DNA of 64,000 nt, taken from assembly GCA_933822405.4 (NCBI GenBank), contig CAKOGP040000224.1, forward strand, positions 541,868 through 605,867. Reading direction: 5' to 3'. The DNA comes from Cylindrotheca closterium (Eukaryota; Bacillariophyta; Bacillariophyceae; Bacillariales; Bacillariaceae). The translations under genes were made by a program, and so were the position numbers. Below are positions 21,223 through 30,852 of this stretch, piece after piece (the stretch's first letter is position 1; every line of letters starts with the position of its first letter). The notes under the pieces were generated by a model. It had not been told where the DNA came from, did not search any database, and saw only the letters and a program-made list of their open reading frames with translations.

Positions 21223-21519
21223 ATGAACCCTCCTTCCAAATACAATTACCATCAAGCCAACTGTAGTAGCAGACGCAGAAGCGCTACTCGCAACCGCCAA
21301 GATCAGCATGGCGATACACCAAGTCCAAGCGCTATGATGAACCGCGACTTTCCCGGCACTGCGCCGTTGGTTCTGAGGTCATCGCCGTTTCGTCCCCTCA
21401 GTGAATGTACACCACAAGAACGAATGATTCGGCTAAAGGCCGTCACGCAAGCTGCTCTCGCAATTGTCAATCTCCCACTTCGTTATGATGAGGACACGCC
21501 GAATGGTTCTTCTCAGTAA
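21223..21519 (+). CDS. Small unknown protein, triplet copy 1
   Basis: A 98-aa basic protein that I do not recognise. It starts MNPPSKYNYHQANCSSRRRS and ends with a conserved helix-like block: RPLSECTPQERM, LKAVTQAALAIVNLPL. The middle is Pro/Asp-rich and variable among copies. Its frame stays open upstream to 20908, but homology with copies 2 and 3 begins at this ATG, so I start here. No signal peptide or membrane segment is seen. The conserved ends and free middle suggest selection on the protein. Confidence 0.65.
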   Translation: MNPPSKYNYHQANCSSRRRSATRNRQDQHGDTPSPSAMMNRDFPGTAPLVLRSSPFRPLSECTPQERMIRLKAVTQAALAIVNLPLRYDEDTPNGSSQ

Positions 21520-22298
21520 CACCAAGGCCCAAAATGACCATCTATTATCATTGCCGAGGATTGCGAGACTGCTAGGTGGTTGGTCACGAGGAGCATAGGA
21601 CTAGTAGTACTAAACGGCTTAATATAGAACTATGCATATTAGAAAACATGTAGTGCCACAATTCCTTTTACTGTCTCCATGTCTTGCATCAGAACCACAA
21701 TCATCGCCAATATTTTCTGCAGCACAGTGCCTACTAGGTTCGATGATAACGATGATGATGGGAAGTGGGTGCATTTTGCATTTGCGGTTTCGGACAATAA
21801 ATCGTACCCAAACCATTTCATACCGCGTACTATATACCCTATAATACTGTACTGGCGCAATATTTGGCAAGTAGATGCGAACTGACACATTCCGAGTAGA
21901 GTCCCACCTGTCACTGGAAGATAGGTAGAATGTTCGTGAAGATGAAGCAACATATATGGCTCGAGTCCACCGGAAAGATCTTCTCAAAACAGTTTCATTC
22001 TCCTGCATCATATATAGGAACTCAGTGAGCCCGATCAGACAAGAACCTTCCGCTCATTTTCATTTTCCGGTGGGCGCTCCTGGAAATATTTATATCGGAA
22101 ACTGTCAGTGTTACTGCATGCAACTTACTGGCAGGGGTAGAGAACAAGGAGGTTTTTTAATTGAAATAAGCGCAATTAGAAATCCTCACTGGAAGATCGG
22201 GCGATTTCCTGTGATCACTTTTCAGTAGGCTCGTTCTTATTCCAGGACCTCGGCCTCTTCATCTCACAATTTGCATCGTCCTCAATATTATTAAAAAC

Positions 22299-22595
22299 AT
22301 GAACCCTCCTTCGAAATACAATTGTCATCAAGCCGACGGCAGTAGGAGACGAAGAAGTGCTACTCGCAACCTCCAAGACAATGGCGATATACGAGGAAGT
22401 CCACGTGCTATAATGATCCGCAACTCCCCTGACACTGTGCCATTTGCAAGGCCATCCCCGTTTCGTCCCCTCAGCGAATGTACACTACAAGAACGAATGA
22501 TTCGGCTAAAGGCCGTCACGCAAGCTGCTATCGCAATTGTCAATCTCCCACTTCGTTATGATGAGGACACGCCGGACGGTTCTTCTCCGTACTAG
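22299..22595 (+). CDS. Small unknown protein, triplet copy 2
   Basis: A 98-aa protein, the closest relative of copy 1. It begins MNPPSKYNCHQADGSRRRRS and ends with RPLSECTLQERM, LKAVTQAAIAIVNLPL and an acidic RYDEDTPDGSSPY tail. Copies 1 and 2 are nearly identical across the last 40 residues, which fits a recent duplication. The ATG sits in the shared TTAAAAACATGAACCCTCC context. Function unknown. Confidence 0.65.
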   Translation: MNPPSKYNCHQADGSRRRRSATRNLQDNGDIRGSPRAIMIRNSPDTVPFARPSPFRPLSECTLQERMIRLKAVTQAAIAIVNLPLRYDEDTPDGSSPY

Positions 22596-23380
22596 TAACA
22601 AAGGGCACAATGATCATCCATTGTTGGACAGAAGTCCCAGAAGAGCCAAATTGCTGAATATTGGATCGAGAGACTGCTTGGGGGATCATGATACAAGTAG
22701 CTAATTGATGGGCGGGTTTTAAAACTATGCATATATTATAAACGATGTGTAGTGCCATAGTTTCTATTAGTGCCTTTAAAAGTCTTAAATCAGTATCACA
22801 GGTTCGATGATCATGATGGCGATGATTCGACTACCTCGGACCCAAAACGGTACACGACCAACCAAAGCGCCTGATTCATTCAAACTGATGCGAATATTCT
22901 CCGTAAAATCCCATGCACCACGTCAATGAAAAGTGATCCCATGAGCCAATGTTGCAACTGACGTGGTGCCGACATAGGTAAACGTGTACTGCAGTACCAC
23001 TGGAAAGCCAACCTTTTGCGTCCTCCAACGATGATAATGAAAAAACACAAGAATATATCGTTCGCGCTCATTCTCCGGCGACACGGTTTGTTAGTGTCAG
23101 GAGCGTGTTTGCATAGCGCTCCTGGACGTGTTCATTTTCCGGCGACATGATTCTTATTCAGACTTGAAAGAGGTTTTTACGTGGCGTGTCAGCGTTACCA
23201 CATGAGCTTCACTGACGGGGATAAAGAACAAAAAGATTTTCTAATCGAAAATCTCCCGTTGCTGTATCCATACCAGAGGATGATACTTGGTTTCGTCTGA
23301 TCAGTTTTCCATGCCCGCGATCTTATTTGAGAATTTGAGAGCTTCATCGCACAATTTGCATTATCCTCAAAACCAAAAAC
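22596..23380. other. Intergenic spacer between triplet copies 2 and 3
   Basis: These 785 bp carry the downstream block of unit 2 and the upstream block of unit 3, with an additional partial upstream block. No other gene seen; the comparable spacer 21520-22298 between copies 1 and 2 is similar in content. Confidence 0.5.
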
Positions 23381-23698
23381 ATGAGCCATCCTCCTTCCAA
23401 ACACAATTACCATCAAGCCAACGGCAGTAGCACACGCAGAAGCGCTACTCGCAACCCCCAAGACCAAGGCAATACAAGTCCAAGTCCCACTCAGCGAACT
23501 GAGCACGAGGATGTTCATTCAAATGGTGCAATGAACAGCCACTTTGCTGCCATTGCGTCTTTGATGGGTCCAACGCCAATTCGTCCCCTCCAAGAATGTA
23601 CACCACAAGAACGAATGGATCAGTTAAGGGCTCTCACTGAAGCCGCCCTCGCGATTGTCGACCTCCCACTTTTGGACGACACGGATATTACTGACTGA
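23381..23698 (+). CDS. Small unknown protein, triplet copy 3
   Basis: A 105-aa protein, the most diverged copy. It begins MSHPPSKHNYHQANGSSTRRS and keeps the C-terminal block as RPLQECTPQERM, LRALTEAALAIVDLPL. It has a longer middle with an acidic insert (RTEHEDVHSNG) and a different tail. The coding frame is intact in spite of the divergence, which argues that it is used. Function unknown. Confidence 0.65.
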   Translation: MSHPPSKHNYHQANGSSTRRSATRNPQDQGNTSPSPTQRTEHEDVHSNGAMNSHFAAIASLMGPTPIRPLQECTPQERMDQLRALTEAALAIVDLPLLDDTDITD

Positions 23699-24030
23699 CT
23701 GACTCGCAATGTTGTCATTCTCAGTGAAGCAAATCTATACCATCGATTGAAAATTACATTGATGAAGAAATATAATTTAAAAACGCAATACTATATCACT
23801 CGTTCGCACTTTTAGATTCGCTATTGTTGTTGCGAAAAAAATCGTCAAGAACAAGGTACTACATATGACTTGAGAGACTTCACTTCTGGCACTATTAGAT
23901 AAAGATGCAATGTCGTAATTGCTTGCTATTGATCATGAATTCATCCACATCTTGCCTCTGCGATGACATCAACACAAAACGATAAAGTTGCTGCTAGTTC
24001 TGGAACACTCCTTCACACCGCTTAGAGTTC
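23699..24030. other. Short intergenic, convergent 3' ends
   Basis: 332 bp between the stop of triplet copy 3 and that of the cysteine-rich gene, opening with a GACT run. AT-rich; no gene seen. Confidence 0.4.
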
Positions 24031-26034
24031 TCATTCAGCCCAAGCAACAGCAGCCATGGTGAACAAGACTGACATTACTAAACGAATGGGTGTGAATAGT
24101 CCAGAAGTGCCATTGGCTCCACTGTCTTCCGCTCCTTCGGCAGTCGGACCGGTTGGAGCAGTTGGAGCCGCGACAGGAGCAGTAGTGGGAGTAGCGGCAG
24201 GGGCATCTGTTCCGGCACCTGTTGGTTCACCCATGTCAGGTGTATCTTCGCCCATACCATAGGGAGGATCATCCACAGCATCCAAAGCGAGACAGGGTTC
24301 GTAGCTCAAGCAGTTGGCGTCAGTGGGACATCCGCCATCGTTGCAACAGCTTGCTGGAAAGCACGCACCGATGCAACTCTTGTAGGCATTGAAATTGGTG
24401 CCAACCATGCTTGCATCACAAAGTTCTGCCAAGGCGGCAGGTGCAGTGGGCACGGGACCAGTCGCACTTGGTTCCGGAGATGGGACAGTTTGCAACGCGA
24501 GACATGGCGTGTAGGAAAAGCAGGTAGCAAAGTCTGTGGAACAAGTGTCAATACAGCATGCGGCAGGAACACACGCATTCTCACATTCCAAGTATGCCAC
24601 AATGTCAGTGGCCATACTGCCTGCAGCACACAGCTCTGCCAAGTTCGACGGTGCAGGGGGTACGGCATCGCCCGTACCAGTATCCGGGGGTACATCGGAG
24701 ACATCTCCTCCACCCATACCGAATGGAGGTTCATCGACGCTCTCCAAATTGCCGCAGGGTCCGTAGTTCATGCATTCGGCTTCAGTTGTACATGTCTCCC
24801 CGCAGCAGTTGGCAGGAAGACATGCACTGACGCAACCCAAATAGGCGTCAAAATTGATGCCGATCATTTCTGGATCGCAAAGTGCTTCCAAGTCGGAAGG
24901 TGCTTGGGGTACAGGACCCTCTGTGCTTGGTTCTGGAAATGCTACAAGATCCAAAACAAAGCATGGTGCAAAAGCGATGCAGCCAAAAATGTCACCAGAA
25001 CAAGAGTTTGCACAGCATCTCGCAGGGTTACATGCATTGGAACATAGCAAAAAGGAGATAGGGTCGGCGGCAACACTGGTTGCATTACATACTTCTGCCA
25101 AGTCGGACGGTGCTTCGGGTAGAGAGACTGGGCCTCCACCGGTACCTGGTCCACCCGTACTCGGTCCATCTCCGCCGACACCAAATGGTGGCTCATCAAT
25201 GGTGTCCAAAATGGAACAAGGAATGTACTCAATGCACGTGGGGTCCGTGCTACAGGCATCCTCGCAACAAGAGGCAGGAATACACGCACTGACGCAACCA
25301 ATGTATGCGAAAAAGCCAGAGTTGACTGCGCTTTCCGCACAAATGTCTGTCAAGTTGGCTGGCGGCGAGGGTGGTGTGCCATCAAACACTGGTCCTGGAG
25401 CTTCAATTTGATCCAAAATGCCACAAGCCGAATATTCAATGCAGCTCACCTCCTCAGAACAAGATCCTGTGCAACAGCTAGCGGCAATACAAACATTGGC
25501 ACATTCCAAGAATGCCAAAATGTCAGTAGAAATAGTCTCTGCAGCACACAGTACTGCAACGTCCGACGGTGGAGAGGGTGGGGGATCGACGGTACCACCT
25601 TGTCCAGGAAAATCTGCAATTGTCTCCAACACGGCACAAGGTAGGTAGCCAGCGCATGCGAAATCAGTCTGACAACTACTTCCGCAGCAGCTAGCCTCGA
25701 TGCATGCATTGGCACATCCCAAATAGGAGTCAAAGTCGCTGGCAGCCGTAGAGCACAATTCACCCAAATTGGATGGGGCATCAGGTACAAAACCTAGGCC
25801 TTCGCAACAAGTGACTCTATTCAGTTGATAGATGGCACAAGGAGTTGTAGCATCCTGGTTGGCTAGGGTCTCGAAATCGGTACAAGTGGCACCTTCCATG
25901 CCAAGATCCGACAAATCGACTAGGGTATCGGGAAAATCCAAAGGACGATCCCCACAGATGAGACAGTCCTGGGCACTGGCAACGCCAATGCACAGTGCGG
26001 CAGCAGTTAGGAGAAGGGAGCAAGAGAGCTTCAT
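24031..26034 (-). CDS. Secreted or surface protein with seven eight-cysteine repeats
   Basis: A 667-aa protein starting MKLSCSLLLTAAALCIGVASA, a clear signal peptide; the frame opens further upstream to 26091 but that start would bury the signal. An N-terminal Cys-rich domain (CLICGDRP...) of a sort common in diatom surface proteins is followed by seven repeats of about 50 aa, each with eight cysteines in the order C, C, C, CC, C, C, C (for example LAELC, YLECENAC, ACC, C, C, PC). Linkers alternate between DEPPFGMGG-like and PEPS..GPVP-like. The end, GLFTPIRLVMSVLFTMAAVAW, is a hydrophobic tail that could direct a GPI anchor or act as a membrane segment. I do not recognise the repeat family. 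A wall or adhesive role is only a guess. Confidence 0.8.
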   Translation of the reverse strand: MKLSCSLLLTAAALCIGVASAQDCLICGDRPLDFPDTLVDLSDLGMEGATCTDFETLANQDATTPCAIYQLNRVTCCEGLGFVPDAPSNLGELCSTAASDFDSYLGCANACIEASCCGSSCQTDFACAGYLPCAVLETIADFPGQGGTVDPPPSPPSDVAVLCAAETISTDILAFLECANVCIAASCCTGSCSEEVSCIEYSACGILDQIEAPGPVFDGTPPSPPANLTDICAESAVNSGFFAYIGCVSACIPASCCEDACSTDPTCIEYIPCSILDTIDEPPFGVGGDGPSTGGPGTGGGPVSLPEAPSDLAEVCNATSVAADPISFLLCSNACNPARCCANSCSGDIFGCIAFAPCFVLDLVAFPEPSTEGPVPQAPSDLEALCDPEMIGINFDAYLGCVSACLPANCCGETCTTEAECMNYGPCGNLESVDEPPFGMGGGDVSDVPPDTGTGDAVPPAPSNLAELCAAGSMATDIVAYLECENACVPAACCIDTCSTDFATCFSYTPCLALQTVPSPEPSATGPVPTAPAALAELCDASMVGTNFNAYKSCIGACFPASCCNDGGCPTDANCLSYEPCLALDAVDDPPYGMGEDTPDMGEPTGAGTDAPAATPTTAPVAAPTAPTGPTAEGAEDSGANGTSGLFTPIRLVMSVLFTMAAVAWAE

Positions 26035-26507
26035 GGTACAATAATCGCAGTATCCAAGCAAAAGTAGGCAGAGCAAGTGACGATAATCCAAATGATTTGT
26101 GACGATTATGCTTCCGTTTCCCTGATTGATTGATGCAAAAACAAAAAGATCCGAACGGGTTCAATATAAAAAAGGTTTGCCGGTTTCGAAAGTCACTACG
26201 CGCGCGCATATCATCCTTTTGAGCCCATTGATTGGCGGGCCAATCCTCCTCGAGCGAGCAGAGCCAAGAAGCCAAGCCACGGATGAAAGACGAAAACTCG
26301 ACAGGTCCGACTAACAATTAAAAATTTGAAAAATCTCATCCGCGCATTTTGCGGGCTGGCAATCAGATCAGATTGAATATTAAAAAATATAATATAATAT
26401 TATACATCTCATCTATGGTATTACAATAACAACTCACTATAATATTGCGGTATCACAAACAACAACGACTCTGCCTTTGTTAGCTGCAACTGTTTGTTCG
26501 AGCCAAA
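26035..26507. promoter_or_regulatory. Divergent intergenic region
   Basis: 473 bp between the start codons of the cysteine-rich gene (minus) and a type II membrane protein gene (plus), so both promoters should be here. A very AT-rich block lies at 26375-26410, and a CGCGCGC run near 26200. No known motif assigned. Confidence 0.35.
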
Positions 26508-28295
26508 ATGAGACTTTCACGGCGGAATAACAAACGTCGGCACCAGAAAGAGAACAAGCGTTGGGTCGGCATTGGACTGTTTGCCGTCTTATTGTTTGCA
26601 ATGGCATTCTATTCGTGGGACTCTCAAAAGAGCTGGAAAATAGGTGAAGATATGACACGATATTTATCGGACACACATATGAATGCATTATCATCTGAAG
26701 CAGCAACCAAGACAGGTTCAGGAGCATCATCAGGCGATGGAGAAACGATACGAATCAGGGCATCAGAGACGGAGACAGATGCAGATGATGAGAATAACCT
26801 GCGCAAGATAACTCCGCCGACCTTGAGACCTACCAATGTACCAATAATCCCTGAAGCGGATACATCAAAAGGCGCAGTTCACAATGAACCACCTTCATCA
26901 TCAATACTGCAACCATTGAATCTGATTCCCAATCATCAACTTCGAGAACACGACTACTTTTCCGATTCTTGGATCATTACCCGCGAGAAATTTCTAAACC
27001 TGGAACGACGCCGACTGGGGATTGTCGAAGATGCTTGTTTTGTCGCCATTGGGAGTGGTGGCTCCGTCTATCCCAGTAGCAAAATGTTTGTGGATTGGAC
27101 CGATTTTATGGTCGAACACATGAGCAAATGGTGGAACGAATTGCGGATTCTACAGGATTCCGACTCGGCCATGTTTGATTTGGCACTTTCCTATTTTGCT
27201 GCCTACATTGAAAAAGTATTCGCAAGCAAGAATAAAGTACAACCAAGTACGTTTCATGAAACCATCGCCGTGGTTGCATTTGCCCCCTACAGGAGTGGCC
27301 GCCACACTGCGGATCGCGGACACCAACTCACGGTTCATTCCTTGGCCGCCACACTGGCATCCTTGCATCAAGTGGGATTTGGTCGAGTCGTTATTGCTGG
27401 ATATGGGCAAGAAGACCAGCGTCATGTCGCAGCATCCTTGAAATTCCTTGCAGCACAAGCCTCATCATCATCCAATCATCATGACATAGTGCCAGATCCC
27501 ACGATGAGTACAACTCAAATCAAGATTGACAATACCGAATTTGGATTCGCCAAGGTCAACCAAGAAGATTGGATTTCGACGCAGTGGGTCAAATTCAACA
27601 TGCCTCGTGGCGCAGTGATTGGACTTCAAGAAGCCCTAATGGGCAAAATTCCTGAGAAGGGCCAGGATGGCAACGATGCTGCAGTGACATGTTCCCCGGC
27701 ATGGTTGGGAACTACTCACGATGCTTCCTATTGGAAATACGTCTATCTGACCGAACCTGATACCATATTACATACCAAACTTGAACTATTGCCGGCCATC
27801 CGAAAGGGCTTGGACGATGGGCTGTCATTCTTTCCCCATCGACTCCAACCAATACCCCATGGATCCGATTTGCCGAGTGGAAGGAATGCAGATGCGGCTA
27901 TCTCATCGGATCATTCCGGCAGGTTTGTTCCCAATCACATTCTTCCCTTTTCTAATGTCACTATCATGCTCGATCCTACTGATACAGTAGATGATACTAC
28001 CACGAAAGACACGGACGAGGGTAGTGTCGGTGTCACCGCCTACTATTGTTGCGATGCTGGACCATCCCCCGAACATGAAAATTGTGGTACTTGGTGGTGG
28101 ACCTGTGGATTCCACGATGGCTTTGTCCAAGCGACCATGAGCCAAGAAGAAGCCTTGGAAAAACACAAACGCCTCGCCATGTATCCTATGATGCGATTGA
28201 AACAGGGCACGGGAGTGGTGTTTGGACCGACCGAACACGGGCGCAAATGTGTCCCGTCCAAGGATCCGTGTCCACAATCGAACGATAATCAATGA
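26508..28295 (+). CDS. Type II membrane protein, putative glycosyltransferase-like
   Basis: A single-exon 595-aa protein. A basic N-terminus (MRLSRRNNKRRHQKENKRW) precedes one membrane segment (VGIGLFAVLLFAMAFY, about residues 20-35), the topology of Golgi-resident enzymes. The lumenal part has a polar stem to about residue 145, then CFVAIGSGGSVYPS, IAVVAFAPYRSGRHTADRG, FGRVVIAGYG, KYVYLTEPDTILHT and, near the end, LKQGTGVVFGPTEHGRKC. The YLTEPDTIL segment has the look of an acidic nucleotide-sugar motif. I do not recognise a named family and call it glycosyltransferase-like with low certainty. Four cysteines near the C-terminus may pair. Confidence 0.7.
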   Translation: MRLSRRNNKRRHQKENKRWVGIGLFAVLLFAMAFYSWDSQKSWKIGEDMTRYLSDTHMNALSSEAATKTGSGASSGDGETIRIRASETETDADDENNLRKITPPTLRPTNVPIIPEADTSKGAVHNEPPSSSILQPLNLIPNHQLREHDYFSDSWIITREKFLNLERRRLGIVEDACFVAIGSGGSVYPSSKMFVDWTDFMVEHMSKWWNELRILQDSDSAMFDLALSYFAAYIEKVFASKNKVQPSTFHETIAVVAFAPYRSGRHTADRGHQLTVHSLAATLASLHQVGFGRVVIAGYGQEDQRHVAASLKFLAAQASSSSNHHDIVPDPTMSTTQIKIDNTEFGFAKVNQEDWISTQWVKFNMPRGAVIGLQEALMGKIPEKGQDGNDAAVTCSPAWLGTTHDASYWKYVYLTEPDTILHTKLELLPAIRKGLDDGLSFFPHRLQPIPHGSDLPSGRNADAAISSDHSGRFVPNHILPFSNVTIMLDPTDTVDDTTTKDTDEGSVGVTAYYCCDAGPSPEHENCGTWWWTCGFHDGFVQATMSQEEALEKHKRLAMYPMMRLKQGTGVVFGPTEHGRKCVPSKDPCPQSNDNQ

Positions 28296-28565
28296 AGAAT
28301 TAGTGGAAATGTATTCGAGTGGGGTCAAAGCGTAGTAGTCCTACTTGTCGCTATAGTTTTGTATTGATTTAATATACATATAATATGTTTTGATTGATTA
28401 TTTCTTTGGAATAGTCTTTGGTTCTTGCGGCGGTTGTGTATTTTGTGCCGTGTGCTTAGATTTTTGAATATATCATAGTAATACATGTTTGTATTGGTGT
28501 TTGTGCTGTCCATCACTTTTGGATGCAAATAATAATATGGTAGTATATGCCACCACTCACAGCAA

Positions 28566-29951
28566 CTAAAATTGCATATTCGTGTTGTAGCGGTCGGTTG
28601 CTCTCTTTCGAGCGTCATCATCGTTCATGGTAAGTTTTGCGAACAGGTTGCAAAGCTCCGAGCCACCCCAAGCCCAACCCTCAAAAGCATCCTCCTCCTC
28701 CTCATCTTCCAGGTTCTTTTCGTTGTCAGTTGCATTTGCAATTGTGTTGGCCAACATTTTTTCTGACAAGTCCAAAACCCTGAAAGAATCGAAGGAGACT
28801 GTTCTGTAAAAGGTCAAGTGTAAGTGTGAAAGCGGGTCCTTTCTTGTTGCAGGACAAGTGGATATGGAGAACAACTTGCGATATACTGCCATAGAGATAA
28901 CAGGCAAGTCAAGACCACTGAAAGTATCAAAATTTGGAATGTTCCAAAAGGAGCTTGCTTCGAAAAAGGTCAAGTTTCGAAGCGGGTACATCCTTATCGT
29001 GACAGGAAAAACGGCCATGGAGAAGCGAGTCTCCGAGGCAGTACCAGGATATTCTGTCATGGTAGAGACAAGATGCTTGAGCTTGCGATCAATGATAGTC
29101 ACCATCTTTTCTGAGAAGTCAACAACGAGACAGTCGGTGGTGGTAAGAGCTCCACTGATGAATTCAATGAATGCCACAGCCGCGACGAGGAGTGCAGTGG
29201 CTCGGGCACCAACTCGTCGAATAAAGGCTTGCAACCATTTCATGATTGCTCCAACGCTGGGGAATTGAGTCCAGGCTTTTGCAAAAGTTGGGAAAGCCAA
29301 TTCGAATGGCATGCCTGGTTCAATAGAAAGTGTGTTGGTGATGACATCTTGAACAAACTTCATCAAAGTAGTGCGAAGGAGGGCAATGACATGGTTAAAG
29401 GTTTGAATCAAGCGTCCTTGATTCTCTCCTAGGACCAAACATTGTGAATCCTTCGTGACCAAGGCTCTGGAACAAGAGCTGACGATCAAGTCGCGGGAAG
29501 AACCAAACAGGACCAAGGCTTGTGAACAAACTGTGAGAACCAAGGCTCGCGATCCGTAAAGGATTAGATCTCGAGGAGCCCTGAGAACCAAGTCGCGGGG
29601 AGCTCTGACAACGAGCTGTAGATAGGTTTCGCTGGTTGGAAGAGCGAGTATTTTGTTGGTGCTGCGAACGGCGGCATCGGCAACAGATTCAAGAGCTCTG
29701 TTGGTGAGCGATCTGATCGTATTGGTGACGGTGGTGATGGCTTCGGCGGTGATGGTGAAAAGGGCATCGGTGATGATGCTTGGTAAGGTTCCGATTTTGG
29801 TGATGATGACTTCGTGGACTGGTGCGACAATTGCTTTGGCGTGGGCGATGAATTGCTCAGCAAAGGTGGTCACAGTGGCGAATAGGACGGCAATAAGAGT
29901 CAACACGAGTGGGAGAGGAACAATAATGGCCTTGAAATTGAAAGTCGGCAT
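28566..29951 (-). CDS. Unknown hydrophobic protein with internal repeats
   Basis: A 461-aa frame starting MPTFNFKAIIVPLPLVLTLI, a likely signal anchor; the frame is open upstream to 30017, where it runs into an ATGATTGAT repeat. Residues about 110-170 repeat a short unit (RAPRDLVL, RAPRDLIL, GSRALVL, CSQALVL, SSRDLIV, CSRALV). The C-terminal third repeats a longer unit: FPVTIRMYPLRNLTFFEASSF then FDTFSGLDL, against CPATRKDPLSHLHLTFYRTVSF then FDSFRVLDLSEKM. The DNA of that repeat is also visibly duplicated (about 28806-28870 and 28955-29010). It ends in an acidic tail. I recognise no family; the frame could also contain an undetected intron. Confidence 0.5.
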   Translation of the reverse strand: MPTFNFKAIIVPLPLVLTLIAVLFATVTTFAEQFIAHAKAIVAPVHEVIITKIGTLPSIITDALFTITAEAITTVTNTIRSLTNRALESVADAAVRSTNKILALPTSETYLQLVVRAPRDLVLRAPRDLILYGSRALVLTVCSQALVLFGSSRDLIVSSCSRALVTKDSQCLVLGENQGRLIQTFNHVIALLRTTLMKFVQDVITNTLSIEPGMPFELAFPTFAKAWTQFPSVGAIMKWLQAFIRRVGARATALLVAAVAFIEFISGALTTTDCLVVDFSEKMVTIIDRKLKHLVSTMTEYPGTASETRFSMAVFPVTIRMYPLRNLTFFEASSFWNIPNFDTFSGLDLPVISMAVYRKLFSISTCPATRKDPLSHLHLTFYRTVSFDSFRVLDLSEKMLANTIANATDNEKNLEDEEEEDAFEGWAWGGSELCNLFAKLTMNDDDARKRATDRYNTNMQF

Positions 29952-30088
29952 TATGTCGAATCTGTCTTGGGACTTTTTGGTTGATATGATTGATATGATT
30001 GATATGCTGCAAGGCAAAGAAATTATGTGCTAAAGCGTCAAAGCTTTCGCTTGAACATAGAACAAACGCTGCCGTTTCAGTTCTTCAT

Positions 30089-30113
30089 CGTGCCGTGCGA
30101 ATTACACGGCACG
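30089..30113. repeat. Perfect inverted repeat (hairpin)
   Basis: Arms CGTGCCGTG (30089-30097) and CACGGCACG (30105-30113) are exact reverse complements around a 7-base loop. It could be a protein-binding palindrome or a transcript hairpin; there is no poly-T after it. Confidence 0.6.
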
Positions 30114-30404
30114 TTGATTCGCAAATCTAATGCAAACTCATCTCGGCGGTTTTGGTTTCGTTTTGACCAGTTCAGTCTTGCTTCAGTATTGAAGCCTGAG
30201 GCCTCAGTGAAGAACGCAAGAGATTACACACCATGGTGCGTGTTCCTCTCCATTGGTAATAATGCGACAACATTGTTTGTGACTATTGAAATGAATGATT
30301 CATTTACCGTCATTGAAATGATGAAAAGACAAAATCTCAAATTGACTAGAACGACTACAGGTAATTTCCATTGCGTGTGAAAAAGAAATGATTGATTGAT
30401 TCCG

Positions 30405-30511
30405 TGGGATTGAGATTCCTCGATTTTCTACGAACGTACCGGAATCCCAGACGTAGAAACTTGGTACAAAAAAAGATCACTTGTCGGGATTGAGATTCCT
30501 CAAATTCTGTA
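30405..30511 (+). repeat. Direct repeat, two copies of about 27 bp
   Basis: GGGATTGAGATTCCTC followed by a diverged (G)ATTTTCTACG or AAATTCTGTAG block occurs at about 30405-30431 and again at 30485-30511, 80 bp apart. Confidence 0.55.
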
Positions 30512-30852
30512 GTCAAAAGAGTCAATCCACAATGAACATGTGGGTCGGTCCGGTCACGATCGAGAGTAGAATTTGGCGAGTCGCAAGCTTAGCCGGCTCA
30601 GAAATACATAGAGCTTCGCGTATTTTTACTTTTAACGACAAACTCAAACCACGACACTTTTTCACCCACATGAAATCGCAGACTAACAACTTTGCAGCTC
30701 TTCAATATCTTATTGAATGTGATGACACATACATCTCACGCATCTGCTGCAGAATAGACTCTGAACTAAGATTTAGGTTTGCCGTATAATCTGATTTGGA
30801 GAATTAAAAAGATTTGGATCTCCATTCTTTGCGATTAGCAAGAACAGCCATC

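Larger units (their letters stand above)
20960..23700 (+). repeat. Tandem triplication, about 1.08-kb unit
   Basis: Three units each contain an upstream block, a short gene and a downstream block. Starts of the three genes are 21223, 22299 and 23381, that is 1076 and 1082 bp apart. Shared upstream words include CATTTTCC(A/G)G, CTGACAAGGG or CTGACGGGG, AGAACAA and CACAATTTGCAT. Units 1 and 2 also share a downstream block around ACTATGCATAT...TGTAGTGCCA. An extra partial upstream block lies near 23066-23120. Confidence 0.8.
29952..30852. other. Intergenic with a hairpin and direct repeats
   Basis: About 0.9 kb between the start codons of the repeat protein (minus) and the LITAF-type gene (plus). 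It holds an ATGATTGAT run at its left edge, a perfect inverted repeat at 30089-30113 and a direct repeat at 30405-30511. No gene supported. Confidence 0.45.

Noticed and set aside
21720..22820. Possible tRNA or snRNA because of GGTTCGATGAT words
   Set aside because: No A-box, no acceptor stem pairing and the words are part of the duplicated gene-triplet unit.
24056..25648. Several antisense frames of 100-185 codons opposite the cysteine-rich gene
   Set aside because: They repeat with the 150-bp periodicity of the sense repeats and carry no conserved motif.
30481..30789. Plus-strand 102-codon frame between the two genes
   Set aside because: Starts inside a direct repeat, has no family features and no ATG supported by conservation.
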